A DNA stretch of 64,000 nucleotides, from assembly GCF_029227915.1 (NCBI RefSeq), contig NC_079883.1, positions 4,278,001-4,342,000 of the forward strand, read 5' to 3'. Below are positions 1 to 12,504 of the stretch, in pieces. The DNA comes from Hydractinia symbiolongicarpus. Its lineage: Eukaryota > Cnidaria > Hydrozoa > Anthoathecata > Hydractiniidae. Both the position numbers and the translations under genes were made by a program. Below the pieces are notes generated by a model that was not told the DNA's origin, ran no database searches, and worked only from the letters and a program-made list of their open reading frames with translations. How positions within the stretch are numbered: the stretch's first letter is position 1; each line of letters starts with the position of its first letter.

Positions 1-1384
1 CACGGAAAGTCTGACCTGAAGTTGTTGTTTTTTGTGATGAATAGACAAAAAAATCTCAGACAAAAGTGATGAGAAGGTAACAAAATTTTCTTTGGCGAAT
101 AATACAATTTTTTAAAGACAACTTTTTCCTATATATGACACGAGGGCTAAATATACTGATATTAGCAGCAAAAATCTGAAAATCATAAGGCAGAACCACA
201 TTTTTTCAAAATTACCCAGGGTTCCCCAAATTTGTCCATCGTATTAGCTAGCGCTAAAACTTGTGAACGAGATACAACTGAACTTCGCGGCTGGAAGCTA
301 AGAATCAGGGCTTGGAACTAAAGATAATGCAAAGAAATGCCATGAGTAGTGCAAGGGACAAAAGAGGAAGTTTTAAACAATTTTATTTTAATTTTCAAGA
401 ATTTGAGGTACCCACAGTGAGAAATAAAGAACAGGAACCCCTTTCTGATGATGAGGGATGGTCACATTGGATAATATTTATTTGTGATTTTAAGCTACCT
501 AGTATCATCCCTGCACTCCAGGGGCACATTTGTTATTTAATAATTAAGTGATAAAGAACAAGTAGCTATATACATTATTTTTATATAGCTAGCTAGCCAC
601 ATAAAAAATACCTGTCATTTTAAATAACGATAGTTAGCTAACTATTTTGGACCTCCCATAACAGTGAACAGGTCAAGACTTAGTATATAGCTAGTTAGGT
701 ATGCAAGGCATTGTATGTTGGTTAAATATGTATCACGACAAAACACAAACCTATTTTTCATAAACAATTCTTTGCAGATTTTCAGGTTTGTTTTATGAAA
801 TAAAAAAATTTGGAAAACTATAGCAAGAAGCCTATTGTTACTTCTGCAAACCAAGCTCAGGCTTGTCCTTTTATACTTAGTCTAGCTAGCTATAGCGAAC
901 AAGTTTAATATTCAAACTTGACCTATTTTGCTAATAAATGCTAGTTTAATCCTAAATGTAGCTATAGACTAGCTAAGCTACCTGTCAGAACAACATCAAA
1001 CAACGCCAAGGCTGTTCTTCTCTGTAAACTTACCTGGGAGTATTTTTGTATATGTGTTATTGGCTTACTCTTTACGAATGACACCACGTAACAATGAAAC
1101 CGTGTTTGGCTATTTCCCGTAACCCTATACCTAGATATGGTTGCGATATGTATCAGAATTAATTGTCTTTAATGCTCTTTAACTATCTACATAAATGTAA
1201 ACAAGAATTTTCAAGAATGGACAGAAGTGAAGATTTTTATCCCAATTTTTTTTATTAGATAAGAGGATATTTATTGTCCTTTAAAATTTCATCCTAACGG
1301 CAGGGCCTTTCTCCACTTCAACTGTAACTATGTTGCATTACTACCATAGATAGTATAGCATTACGGTAACTTTCTTGCCTGCTA
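1..1384. other. Intergenic, no gene recognised
   Basis: A+T-rich sequence with scattered TAGCTAGC motifs (notably 565-605 and 880-900). A 79-residue open frame at 312-551 lacks family resemblance and splice context. Confidence 0.6.
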
Positions 1385-1528
1385 CAAGAGCCGGCTCGCG
1401 GTCAGTAGATGACTTCAAACTGGGCTGACAGCAATGCATTTAAAGTGATCCAGAGAGGGGACTCAAACCTGGAACCTGATAATTGCAAGTCAAATTGCAC
1501 TTTAATTACACCATCACCATAAATATTG
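1385..1528 (-). mobile_element. Degenerate tRNA-like SINE fragment
   Basis: On the minus strand from about 1528, a GGTGATGGTGTAATTAAAG segment is followed by a near-canonical B-box GGTTTGAGTCC. The cloverleaf arms do not pair well, so this is a SINE relic and not a working tRNA gene. Confidence 0.4.
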
Positions 1529-1669
1529 GGACCTTTAAAATATGCAATTTCAAAAAAATTCCCTATTTACAAATTAGAAACTAGTAAAAATTTTAAAGAT
1601 TAAATTAAAGCAGTTTTCCAAGCAACCTCAATATCAAAAAATGACAAAGCACCTCAGTTGGGTTCAGTC

Positions 1670-1761
1670 CAACGTCGTCTCCAGGGTCTTGTAATCCCTA
1701 AGCCGTTAATACGCCGCTAACAGCTTCATCGCCAAAGCAAAATGCCCTGGAGACGAGGTAA
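1670..1761. mobile_element. Foldback MITE, 9-bp TSD family, copy a (92 bp)
   Basis: The duplication GGTTCAGTC lies at 1661-1669 and exactly again at 1762-1770. The inverted ends are CAACGTCGTCTCCAGGG and TTACCTCGTCTCCAGGG. Nine-base duplications are typical of Mutator-like elements. Confidence 0.75.
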
Positions 1762-2057
1762 GGTTCAGTCGTTTTTACGATGACAGAGGGTATCACTAAG
1801 AAGCAAAAATATTCTAATGACAAAGTTGATTGTACTTGGAAACCCGCCATGCAATCCCATACTGAAGTCCTGAAATTTTAAGTTCAATTTAGCCAATATA
1901 GAGGGATAAAAAAGGTCTATAATTAACAATCTTGCTCCTGCAACTGAAAATAAGGGGCTTTATCATTTACATAATAGGAATTACATTCGTTAATAAATCT
2001 TGTTTTTTACCATACCTATTTTACCTTTTTTACCATAAGCAATGTTGAGGCTCGTCT

Positions 2058-2140
2058 TAATCTTGTTCCCAGCGCCTGTTATCTCTTTTTTGGTGTCCCT
2101 GATATTAAGAAACAACAGGCGCTGGGCTCGTCTCCATTTG
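2058..2140. repeat. Foldback sequence with 13-bp perfect arms
   Basis: CCCAGCGCCTGTT at 2068-2080 is inverted as AACAGGCGCTGGG at about 2114-2126. It resembles the 9-bp-TSD foldback family in size and motif, but no clear duplication was found. Confidence 0.5.
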
Positions 2141-2344
2141 TCTGCATTTCCCGCCTTCTCGCGCTGAAGAAAGCTTAATTGAATTTCCGCGCCCGAAGGC
2201 GTAGGAAATTCTTTAAAACCGTCGTTTTTTTCTTTCGGAGCATTTTTTGAGAAAAAATCGACCCTGGGATTTCACGTTGGTCCGTCACAGATGTAAACTT
2301 CGTACCCAAGCTCCTTAACTACTGGAAAGTCTAGTATTGACGCT

Positions 2345-3235
2345 TCAGGTAAAAATTGGTATTTGTTTTCGACAAAATTTGGCACAGTTAACAAAAAAGT
2401 ATGCTGAACATAATGGTGACATAATAATTTTGATTTTTGTCACCTAAATGTCATTTTAGGCCAAAATTGGTCCAAAAATTAGAACTACTTTATTTTCAAC
2501 AAAATTTGGCACGGTTAACAAAAAAAGTATGCTGAACATAATGGTGACATAATAATTTTGATTTTTGTCACCTGAATGTCATTTTAGGCCAAAATTGGTC
2601 CAAAAATTAGAACTACTTTATTTTCAACAAAATTTGGAACAGCTAACAAATAAAGTATGCTGAACATGATGGTGACATCAAAATTTTGATTTCTTCTTAC
2701 CTAAATGTCATTTTAGGCCAAAATTGGTCCAAAAATTAAAACTACTTTATTTTTGACAAATTTTGGCACAATTAACAAAAAAAGTATGGTGAACATGATG
2801 GTGACATCAAAATTTTGGTTTTTTGCCACCTTAAATGTCATTTTAGGCCAAAATTGGTCCAAAAATTAAAACTACTTCATTTTCAACAAAAATTGGCAAA
2901 ATTAACAAAAAAAGTATGCTGAACATAATGGTGACATCAAAATTTTGATTTTTGTCACCTAAATGCCATTTTAGGCCAAAATTGGTCCAAAAATTAAAAC
3001 CACTTCATTTTCGGCTAAATCTGGCACGGTTAACAAATAAAGTATGCTGAAAATGATGATGGTACAAAAGTTTGATTTTTTGTCACCTAAATGTCATTTC
3101 AGGCCAAAATTTATCCAAAAATTAAAACTGCTTTATTTTCGACAAAAATTGACACAGTTAATGAAAAAAGTATGCTGAAAATGATGGTCACATCAAAATT
3201 TTGATTTTTTGTCAACTAATGCCGTTTAAGACCAT
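2345..3235. repeat. Tandem repeat, seven units of about 128 bp
   Basis: The anchor TTTGGCAC..TTAACAAA recurs at about 2381, 2508, 2636, 2765, 2894, 3023 and 3151 (spacing 127-129). Each unit contains GTATGCTGAACATAATGGTG and GGCCAAAATTGGTCCAAAAA. Copies differ by a few substitutions; the last is the most diverged. Confidence 0.95.
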
Positions 3236-4230
3236 AAACGTTTCAATCACAAGACTTTCAACCATGAATGATAGACTGTATTTTTTGTTAGCAATTTCTT
3301 TTAAAATGTGAGTTTATTATGACACATTTCGTTTTGTTTGCGTTTGTTGTAAGATATAATGTCACTGATGGGCTTTATCTTCAGAGGTTCATGCACCAAA
3401 CCCCTTCGAATGTTTGGCACAATAACACAACGAATTAGCAGGTTTTCATCAAATATTTTGGTAGCGCGTGGAAATTCTTAGAGCCCCCAGGGCTTCTTGT
3501 TGCTTTTAACCAGGCCATGCTCAGTTTGTATAAATTACTGCTGGTTGCGAGATTTTTGTGCTCAAAAGCAGCTGTTTTTTCAAAGTTCAGGCAATAATTT
3601 TACAAAAAAATTGAAGACAAATATCGCTTTTTAATATCGGGACAGCGCGAGGATATAAAAAAGCGAAAACAGTCCTGGTAACAAGGTTGGCGGGTAGAGT
3701 TTTGCTTCTTTAGCTTGTATATGCAAATGGGCGATGCATTTACCTACTTTAGTAGATGAAAACGTGAAACGAGAAAGAAGAGAAAGTTTTTTTCATAACG
3801 CTTGTGCAAAAAAATGCTGATACAGGTTAATTTTTAGACATATGTAAGTATATTACCCATCCTTGATGAATTTTCCCCATTTATATTCTTGTGTGTATTC
3901 TAATCAGACAGATAGTGTAACGGTAAGACACATATTCAGTAAATTCATTGTTTCTTAAATGTTTTTGTTTCTTTTAAAAAAATTATTTATTGGATATCTA
4001 TTTTCGTTTTTCACTAAATCGTCCGAAACTTAACTCCGTTTTACTTTTTATTGCGTAATAATGCTCAACCAGTTCATCGTAACCATAACAAAAAATAACC
4101 ATTGTTATTTTATTTTATTTTTGTTGATTTTTTTGTTATTAACTGAAAAGCCAATAGGAAAGCTTCGTTTCGTTTACAACTAATAAGAATACAGATTGCG
4201 AATAATCTGAACTTCACGACTGACGACCGA

Positions 4231-4528
4231 CTGATAGCCTTGTCGTAGAGCGTTCGCTTTCAGTGCGGGAGGTCTTGGGTTCAAACCCTGGCCGAGTCAT
4301 GCCAGAGACTAAAAAAGTGTGAATCTATCCTTTCTGCTTAGCGTTCAGCATGAGAATAGGATTGATATCTTAGGCGGTTGTCTAGTTGAGCGATTGCTGT
4401 GCTTCCACGACTTTCGTAGCTCAAATGGGAGCTTTAAATGCGCTAGGACCCCCTTCGCAGGACCCTCGTTGATAGCAGTACCAATAGGAACTGAAGAGGC
4501 TATCCTGGGTAAATAATAGTAATAATAA
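4231..4528 (+). mobile_element. tRNA-derived SINE, copy 1
   Basis: The head resembles a tRNA, with an A-box-like TAGCCTTGTCGTAGAGCG and a B-box GGGTTCAAACCC. A body of about 230 bp shared with 34781-35055 follows (TCTTAGGCGGTTGTCTAGTT, GCAGGACCCTCGTTGATAGC), and the tail is TAA/TAG-rich. Confidence 0.78.
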
Positions 4529-6145
4529 CGACCTTCTAGTATTCTACGTTCCTCGACCAAAGCTTCGGTCTATGACCAAAAGCATTTTGAATTCTTGTTG
4601 TACGGAGATCACCTTTGGCTGTGCTTGTTGGGTTTTTATTTTAGGATTGTCTTGCTGGCTTGCTGGTGGGAATTCCAGAGTAGTTTATATTATAGTATAC
4701 TTGATATAAGGTAAGAATTATTGTATTTCGATTAGCTGGCTGGTGTTGTGTTCTTTAGCTAATCTGCACATGTCTTTGTCTAGTCACCAAGCTATAGCTA
4801 TAGCTACCAGAAGAGCAAAGTTTTTAGTTGGGTTAATAGTTAGCCAACTGGCCGTACGTACTCCTTTTTCTTTAGTTTTACAAGGCTTTTAATTATCTAT
4901 TTCGGTAACTTTCAGATTTTTTATCTGAAAGATTGGGCACTTAGTCGAACTTGCTTGGTCAATTCCCTAAGCATTTACAAAATATTTTTTCAGACTTTTG
5001 TACAATCACTTGTCCCTAGCTACAGTTAACCCCATCATATAGTATATAGCTAGCTAGCTAGACATGTTTCATCGTGATATGATGGTGTTTTTATTTCCAG
5101 ACCGCAAACGCAAATTGACAGGCTAGAAAATGCAGGTGAAAAGCCATTCTTGCGGTCGGATTTGCGTCATAACACTGGTTGAACCAATGACGGGCCAGTA
5201 TTCAGGTTAAGCAGCCATTATGAAATGGTGTACAAATGCCGTAATCATAATGTTTTTGTGGTGAAATCTTCATAACTACAATACTGCATTTTTCAGGATT
5301 TTGCTTGTAAATTCTGTTTAATTAAAGTTGCTACTGTGAAGTTTTGACCGTGAAAAGTCCACTTTGTACGCCATCAGAGAGCAACGAAGGAGAACACTCC
5401 GACTGCAAGAATAGACTATTTTATTATTTCCAAGATTTGTGTATTGCTTACTTATATACTATGTTACAATCATTTTTTACATCTACATTATAACTGGGGC
5501 GTATATGTTTTTCCCTAAACTGATAAAATCCAAACCAGACTTTATAATTCACGTCGACACTGCAATTGCAGACCTTTCCAGGAGAAGCGTGCAATAGCAC
5601 ATGCACACCTCCACACACACATCAAAGTTAATCAGTGCACACAACCAAAAGCACACCCGAAATACTTAAGGCATGCTTTTTGCCACAAACGTATTAAAAT
5701 TTTCCTGAAAAGGCCTGCAATTGGCCAAGGTGAATACCCAAGTGTTAACAAAAATTCTCGATTTACGTATATATATTTACATATATAAGTTTTGTTCTCA
5801 TTTTCCTATAAATTTCAATCACAATACGATCACAAACAAAACATAAATTGCCCACAAGAGCAGGCAAATAGGGGTTTATGTTGGGATTTTTTGCCAACAA
5901 GAAATAAATTGGATTAGAAAGGCTGATTTTTGAATACCTTCATAGACTTTATATAAACAAAAACAAACATAACAAACAAACATTCATAAACAAAATAATG
6001 AGTCTACAATTGCTATATAATACAATTAAAGAACGCTTGAGGTTGAAAAAGCGTAAAAAGTAAGAACATAAGCATCTGCTGAAATTTAGGAGCTAATATA
6101 AAAAAACCTGACCTTATTAAATAAAAAATTGATAAAACGCAATTA

Positions 6146-6206
6146 TAGTATATATAACTAAAAAATAGTATATATAACTAAAAAATAGTATATATAACTA
6201 AAAAAA
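6146..6206. repeat. Three tandem copies of a 20-bp A+T-rich unit
   Basis: TAGTATATATAACTAAAAAA is repeated three times almost without change. Confidence 0.9.
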
Positions 6207-6774
6207 TCAAATATTTTCACAAGTAGTAATATTTTTTGCATTTTTACATGTGAAATGTGTTGTGAGTACTGTGAATAAAATCATATATATATATACTTTA
6301 CCTATCTTGTATATACGTTTTCTGTCCTGATGATTTTAAAATTGCATGGATGGATAAATGACAGATAAATATGATTAAATAGTAACCTTGTGTAACTCAG
6401 TTTGTGCAACAATTTTATTATTGTTCCTTATTTTTTGAATGGTTTTTCTTTTTTAGATCAGCCTTTATCAAAATACCACCAAGAGTAAGAGTAACGCCTA
6501 AATACTGAAACATTAATGAACTTGTTTAGAAGTTCAATTTTACATGAAAGGATTTGTATGTATCATAAAATATCCAAAATTTTCTAGATCAATTTCAAAG
6601 ACATAGAGCTAAAGCTTTTATTTTTTTAGAGAATATATACTATATGTAAAATATTATAATTTTTTATTTATATAAAGACATTCTTTTTTTATAAGAATAT
6701 GAAAATGGAAGAAAGCCTTGCCATGTTTTTAACGTTTTTAGCCTATAAATATTCTTGGGATGTTCTTAATTTAC

Positions 6775-6905
6775 CGTAAATGACGTATAAGCGCCCGGGC
6801 TTATTTAATTTCGGTAATTAAAAAGGGCGCTTAATTGGCAGGGCGGTCAATTAGAAGTAGTGCTTATTTAGCAGGGGGCGGTTATTCTGTAATTTACAGT
6901 ATTAC
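6775..6905. mobile_element. Possible short MITE with TTACCGTAAAT-like ends
   Basis: TTTACCGTAAATGACG on the left and GTAATTTACAGTATTACCG on the right are partly inverted. The interior contains TAAGCGCCCGGGC, echoed by GATTAAGCGCCCGG at about 15024. Confidence 0.35.
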
Positions 6906-8265
6906 CGTAATTCGTTGATAATTGGTACAAAGTGTAGCACTTGCATTTGATATATTTTTATTAAAAAAATTTGTAGTCAAGCTTCGCAAAACCTTATAAT
7001 GTTCTTATATTTTAAGGTTGTGGTCTTATATACTTTGTTTCGTCCTCAGAACAAATGACATTTACGCTGGGCATAATTTTTTTTTTAAACTTGTTAAACT
7101 TTGATTGAAGATAACATGCATCGCGTTTTTATTTTCTGAGAATAGTTTCACACTATATGACATATTTTAATCCCATACTGTCTGCTGATTGCGGAAATCT
7201 TCAAGCCTTCGGGCTTCTTGTTTTTTTATTTAAAAATCCGTGAGAAAATTATTTTTTGCTTGTTCTTTTGTGTGTTGCCCGTCTCTTTCATCACTTCGAC
7301 ATAAAATGTGGCAAAGTAATTTGCAGCAGGAATTAATGATCACGTGTGCAAAGTTTTGTCGAGATTCTCCATCGTCGAGGAGAGTTTCTGACGTTTTAGT
7401 AAAAAACAGTCAATGTCAATTTTTGGCTACCTGTAAAAAGATTTATATTATCTTACGGACAATTTATTTTGCTTCCACTTCAATTAATAATTTGTAAAAA
7501 AAAAAAAAATGAAATTTTGAGAAATAAGGAATATACCAAATATATGTCTAAACCATAACAGTATCCTTTATTCCTTATACACACTAAGACTTAATTAATA
7601 CCACACTACTATCTGTCTTGCGTAAGTATACCTTTTGTTTTGTCGCCGTTCTTTAAATTCTAATTAAGGGTAAATTTCATCTGAACGTAAGCGTACTTTA
7701 AGCGTGATTGTGTTTTCCGCATAAGCATCTCCCAACCTTATTTCAAACTTTCACTTACTATAAAAAAACATGTATACTTTAAGAGCATAAACTTTCGCAA
7801 GTTTCGGGTGTTTTTACAAAAAGTTTATGTTTTTAAAAATTCTCAAAATCCTTATACGCGAAATCGTACGAAATATATTACAATTTTTTATTCGTGAAAC
7901 TTATGACCTAAAATTTTAAGTTGACCGCATTTAATAAATTTATCAATATTTAGCGTAAATTTTCTTTAACCTTGAAGTTAGTTTTTGATTGGCATTTTTT
8001 ATATTCCTTTATTTATTCGCGAATGTTTATATCCTGGATATTACATTAATTTTCTGCAACCACAAAGGCAAAAAAATCGTTTCTACACGCAAAAGTTTGT
8101 ATAAAATAAATAAAGAGCATAAATATTGCATTGTTCATCTAACGAAAACGACAAACCATATTTTGTAGAAAAGAATTCCCAATATAGTAGAAATATATCT
8201 AATTCGCACTTTTATAAATATACAAAGATTAATTTTAATAATAAATAAACTCGGCAGATACAGCT

Positions 8266-9822
8266 TCATGTGTCACCGGTCATTATTGACAGAAATTCAT
8301 TCTCGTTAACTAAAAAGAAAAAGTCAAACAAGTATTGAATGGTAGCTCATTGCTTAGAGTTCTCGCTTTGCATGCAAAAGGTCACGCGTCTTACTGGACA
8401 CGTGAATGAGCTTAAAACACCCTAGGGACACCCTGTACACCCACCCTGTCTACTTTTCCTGGAAAAGTAGACAGGGTAGCTATGCCATTTGAAAGCAGCC
8501 AGGTAAACTGCTTAAAGAGGGATTTTCAGGTAAATGGCAAATTCGGCAGCAAATTAGCTGCGAAGTATTTAAGGCAGTCGTAAGGCAGTCGTTTTGAATT
8601 CTTTTTAGTAATTTTTTCTAAGAAAAACACTAGTGATGCGAAAAGTTTACAGCAAAATATTTTGCCGCTAAAAAGGAGAAACTGATTCTACTTTATGGCG
8701 AAGCAAATTCTTTGAAGGAAAATCCAACAAAACTGCACATGCCGAGATACATTTTGCTGGCGAATTTGCGGTCCAATTTTCTTAATGAAATTTCCCCTTG
8801 AGATACCTTAAGCAAAGAGATTCGATTTGGCGATTGTCCTAAATATCTTTAGTAAAGTAAAAAGCTGCAAAATCATTATTCATGATATTCATTCGTCGAT
8901 GTTGTCGAAAGCATTCTGCTGGAAACCCATTTAGCTAATAAAGTTGTTCTCAATTATTGAAGGAATTGATGAATTTCTAATTTAGTTAGGAATTCATTTA
9001 GCGTATTTTGACAATTATTCGATGACTTCGCCAAATTTCCTTTATGTCGAAATTTCTCCACTTACGGACTAAAGCACTAAAAAACAACAAGAACGACTTG
9101 TAAACATACTTTCACCGTCCCCATCCTTATCAAACTCATCAATCATTGACCTCAATTCTTCATCTGTCATATTTTCACCAAGTTCGCGTGCCACTCTTCT
9201 TAAATTTCGTATACTTATCTTTCCCGTTTGATCGTCATCAAACAAACGAAATGCTTTGTACATTTCTTCTTGGGGATCACGATTTAACATCCAGTCTGTA
9301 GCTATGACAAGAATTGTCTCATTATATTTCCTTGGTAAGAAAATTAAGAATGGTGGAGCTAATACTGGAATACTTACTGACTTCTCTAAAATCTTCAAAC
9401 TGAATTTTCCCAGTTGACTCCCTGTCGTAATCTCGCAATATCTTTAGCACGTCAGCTTTTTTCACATCAAAACCCAGGGCTCTCATAGCCACCTTAATAT
9501 AAAGTAACAAAATTCAAATAAACAAATCCAAAACTTTCTCTTTTAGAGTCTCAAATGATTTATGATAAATAATGGGTGAATAAAATACATAGATGAGTTT
9601 TAACGTCAGTTATGCTACTGAACCCATAAAATTAAAAAAAAGTAAAAGAAATTCTACAAAAAAGCGACGAGCAAGCAAACAAACCTTTAACTCATGATAA
9701 TCAATAGCATTATCTTTATCCGTATCAAACAGCTCAAATGCTTCTTTTATTTCTTGTTTTTGTTCTTCGCTCAGTTCTCTTCTACGTTTTGCTCCCTTTT
9801 TGTCAAAACCTTTCAAGCTCAT
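8266..9822 (-). CDS. CETN3: Centrin-3, four coding exons
   Basis: Calcium-binding EF-hand protein of centrioles and basal bodies. Coding exons are 9685-9822, 9378-9492, 9301-9110 and 8309-8266; all junctions are GT-AG and the phases join to 162 residues, close to the 165-170 usual for centrins. The protein starts [20 protein letters not shown] and keeps the centrin-3 signatures [20 protein letters not shown] and [19 protein letters not shown], ending [10 protein letters not shown]. Four EF-hands are visible. Loops 1 ([12 protein letters not shown]) and 4 (DKDGDGEINENE) look canonical, while loop 3 ends in Asn instead of Glu. The match to vertebrate CETN3 is from memory and is closer than to CETN1/2. 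The last exon codes only 14 residues and lies 800 bp from exon 3, so it is easily missed. The start was chosen because a splice acceptor lies just upstream of the ATG. Confidence 0.95.
8339..8430 (+). mobile_element. Degenerate tRNA-like segment in CETN3 intron 3
   Basis: GGTAGCTCATTGCTTAGAG followed by TCGCTTTGCATGCAAAAGGT resembles the 5' half and anticodon arm of a tRNA-derived SINE; the B-box is eroded. Confidence 0.4.
8443..8477. repeat. Perfect 35-bp palindrome (17-bp arms, 1-nt centre)
   Basis: The arm ACCCTGTCTACTTTTCC at 8443-8459 is followed by T8460 and by its exact reverse complement at 8461-8477. Perfect arms in otherwise decayed sequence suggest a recent origin, for example a foldback element terminus. 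Confidence 0.9.
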
Positions 9823-9830
9823 TTTTTCCT
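9823..9830 (-). other. Splice acceptor 6 nt upstream of the CETN3 start
   Basis: Reading the minus strand, a T-run followed by GCAG ends at 9829 and leaves only GAAAAA before the ATG at 9822. This is either a 5'-UTR intron acceptor or a spliced-leader trans-splice site. No upstream leader exon could be recognised. Confidence 0.6.
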
Positions 9831-10977
9831 GCAAAAAATGTTCGTAAATGTTTATTTTCTAATGAAAATCATAAACTGGCACAGATCTACTTGATCAAGT
9901 TGTACATGAGTGGAACTTTGAGGTAGATTAGGCCTTTGGTTGCTGGCATCCGAATAAAAAGGCAACAACCTCCATTGTGGGGTAAAAATTGTAAATTTAA
10001 AATTAAATTATGGACAGGAATATGCGTTAAATTGAAGTTAAAATTGGTCTGATTAATAGACTAGGATTGACTGTTTTCATTTATAAGTGTGTAGGTATGT
10101 ACAATAAGGCTTTTTTGGTCAAGAATTTTATTTGTTCAGTAAGATCTGCTTCACATTTCGAGAATTATTCTCAGCTTTACTTTTTATTTTGATTGGCTTA
10201 AAATATTATTGACATCAAAAATCGCCAGTTCAGGGAAAAAGCCAGCGATCTTCAAAACTAACTCATATTATGCAATTCATGTACACATAGCTGATGTACA
10301 TGCCCACATATAATCGTCAGCGACCTGACCAACCAATTGAGGCTGATGACTAAAACGAGGGTGCCAGAAACTCGGAGAGTGCAGGGGAATTTTTTTAATA
10401 AAATTTGCAGTTTGTTTTGATAACTTTGCAGTTTTCTAAATTTGCCTGAGTTACTCTCAAAAGGCAAATTAGCGCTTTTATTTATATTGACCTGGCAAAA
10501 ATACTTTTAAGTATATAAACGAAGTTCTGTGACTTCAATAAGTACATACTTAACAAGTAAATTCTATCAAATTCAAGAACTTAATACCAAAAAACTTTTA
10601 AAAAAAAATTGTTTGTGATAAGATTACCCTACGCAACACATGCTAGTAATATGAATATGAAAAAATGTTAAGCCAGAAATGAGGATAATGATAATACTTC
10701 AATACCAATTGAAGTATGTCATCCATTATGCTTTTTGTAAAGGACTTTGGGATACAAGGCTCTATGTCATGGATAAATTTTTTGACTTGAAAAGTTCTCA
10801 TACAGTTCCAAGATAAAACACTGATGCTGTATCACAACTAAAATGCATGTTTTTTCCTTTTTAAAATAATGTGACTCTTTTCATCGCTTGAAAATACTCT
10901 CAGTTTTATGGCATATATGTGTTTTAGGCCACTATTATTATGTTTGCATCCACTGCCTGACCCATTTATGGTGTTAA

Positions 10978-11095
10978 AAACCTGTGTTTGTTATCACCAT
11001 CACTATCATCATTGTTGGCTTAACGTCGTTTTTTATGCTATCATGGTAGCATACTAGCATGGGTTAGACAAGTTTTAGATTGTGTTATTTCTAAA
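10978..11095 (-). mobile_element. LINE/SINE 3' tail ending in GATGAT-type repeats
   Basis: On the minus strand it reads AACCCATGCTAGTATG, then AAAAAACGACGTTAAGCC, then a GATGATAGTGATGG tail. This is the same 3' motif order as the copy at 22530-22575. Confidence 0.6.
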
Positions 11096-11133
11096 CTTAA
11101 ACTCCTCTCTTATTAACTTCTGCCAAGAGTTTT

Positions 11134-11745
11134 TTGGTCTATATTTGGGTACTAGAAACTATAAGTCTTCACACCTTACCCACGGCCCTCGAAATTAGTG
11201 TCAGGGCAATTGCTACAGAGTCCAGCAATTACTACAGAGCAACTGCTGGACGAATTTCATTTTGCGATAACAAAAAACTGTTGGGCCCATTAACAATGGT
11301 CATGTTGGGAAGTCATCTAAAGGTTATAGAGATGTATATGGAGGCTACGGATTTGGGAGCAGAAATAAGGAAGGGGAGAGATTACTTCGGAATGGTAACT
11401 GATATGATGATTTGCAACACATCATTCAGTAAGAGACAGAGTAGGCTGATAACATATGAGCCAGGTGGTTTTTAGAAACACTATATTACTTCCGGGTTGG
11501 ACAATTAGACAAGTGGAAGGTGAAGTAAAAGTTATATCAGGAAAGAGTGTGTTTCCCAGAATAGGTTTCTGGTTTGTGATATTATTTTAAAGTGTATCAA
11601 AGAAGCCAAGGGAAAGTACAGGCCCATTCACAAAGTCTGGAAGCTGAAGAAAGAGATTGTAGCAAGACAATTTAATGACAGTTCAGCAGTCGACCCACAA
11701 TGTGATAGAGAAACTGTTAACAGTACTTAGACTACTTTGAAGAAT
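11134..11745 (+). pseudogene. Decayed LINE endonuclease fragment (RTE/CFDP2-like)
   Basis: Conceptual translation switching frames gives NNGHVGKSSKGYRDVYGGYG, then GSRNKEGERLLR, ICNTSFSKRQSRLITYEPGG and KYRPIHKVWKLKKEIVARQF. This order (HVG, CNT.F.KR.S.LITY, RP..KVWKL) matches the endonuclease of RTE-type retrotransposons, often annotated craniofacial-development-protein-2-like. In-frame stops and frameshifts make it non-functional. Confidence 0.75.
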
Positions 11746-12164
11746 TGTCTTCCAGAAGCTTTTGATTATACCTGTGGGTAAATGAAAGTACTTCAGAGAA
11801 GTCAGCAACTATTGCAGTATATACTAGATAAAATAATTTAATTTTTCATACCCAGGAAACATAACCAGAGAATAGCTGGAGAAACAAAGCCAGTAGCTAA
11901 CTATATAGCTACCCAAAAAAATAAAAACATGTATTTGTGAATTTAGAGCTAGCTAAGCTTTTGTTAATATATAGAGAAAACAGGGCCTACCAAGAAAGTG
12001 TAAACGATCAAAAAGGTCCTTTCAGGCAGTCAAAAAAGGGAAAAAAATATCACGTCGTTTTGCTTCCCGCCATTTTAAAAAATGTAAATCAAAACATTAG
12101 ACAAGGGGTCGTGTTTCGGGGGCTGAGATTTTTTCCGCTTTCAAAAGCCGGATCAATCTCCCCA

Positions 12165-12245
12165 CAACCTCGACCCAGGGCTTTTTTTCTTTCTTCATAT
12201 AAATTGTCCTTTATATCAAGGGAAAAAGGCCCTGGGTTGAGGTTG
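12165..12245. mobile_element. Foldback MITE, 9-bp TSD family, copy b (81 bp)
   Basis: The duplication ATCTCCCCA lies at 12156-12164 and exactly again at 12246-12254. The inverted ends are CAACCTCGACCCAGGGC and CAACCTCAACCCAGGGC. The whole element folds on itself. Confidence 0.8.
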
Positions 12246-12504
12246 ATCTCCCCAGTTTTTTTAACTTTCTTTCTGATGACAGCGTTGCTGAAATTGCTAG
12301 TCCCTAGGGGATTTTGCCTCGTTAAGTTTCATAGCTGCCACTCCGTAATAACACGGCTCAGAGGCCACAAATCCCTGGGGACGGTTACATTAAAACTATG
12401 CTATGCAAGTCTCCCTAGCTGTCAATAGTTATGTTTTGATGGCGTTATTTCTCTTACTTACAAAGAATATTACAAATAAGACGACGTCTCATTTTTAGCA
12501 GATA

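Larger units (their letters stand above)
3240..8265. other. Intergenic region 3' of CETN3
   Basis: Apart from the SINE at 4231-4528, the 20-bp tandem unit at 6146 and the candidate MITE at 6775, I see only A+T-rich sequence with microsatellite-like TATA runs. No exon with plausible splice sites was found on either strand. Confidence 0.55.
8310..9109 (-). other. CETN3 intron 3 with SINE-like and palindromic sequence
   Basis: An 800-bp intron, against 76 and 192 bp for the other two. It holds a degenerate tRNA-like segment on the plus strand at about 8339-8400, a perfect 35-bp palindrome at 8443-8477, and A+T-rich sequence with no coding potential that I could support. Confidence 0.6.

Noticed and set aside
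312-551. 79-residue plus-strand frame starting MELKIMQRN
   Set aside because: No family resemblance, no splice sites supporting an exon, and low-complexity surroundings.
1385-1528. Functional tRNA gene on the minus strand
   Set aside because: The B-box is good but the anticodon and acceptor stems do not pair, so it is treated as a SINE relic.
9600-9930. Plus-strand open frames opposite CETN3 exon 1
   Set aside because: Reverse-strand shadows of the centrin exon and its intron; Phe-rich and without domains.
11937-12428. 163-residue plus-strand open frame
   Set aside because: It runs through a foldback MITE with exact target duplications, so the frame is an accident of repeat sequence.
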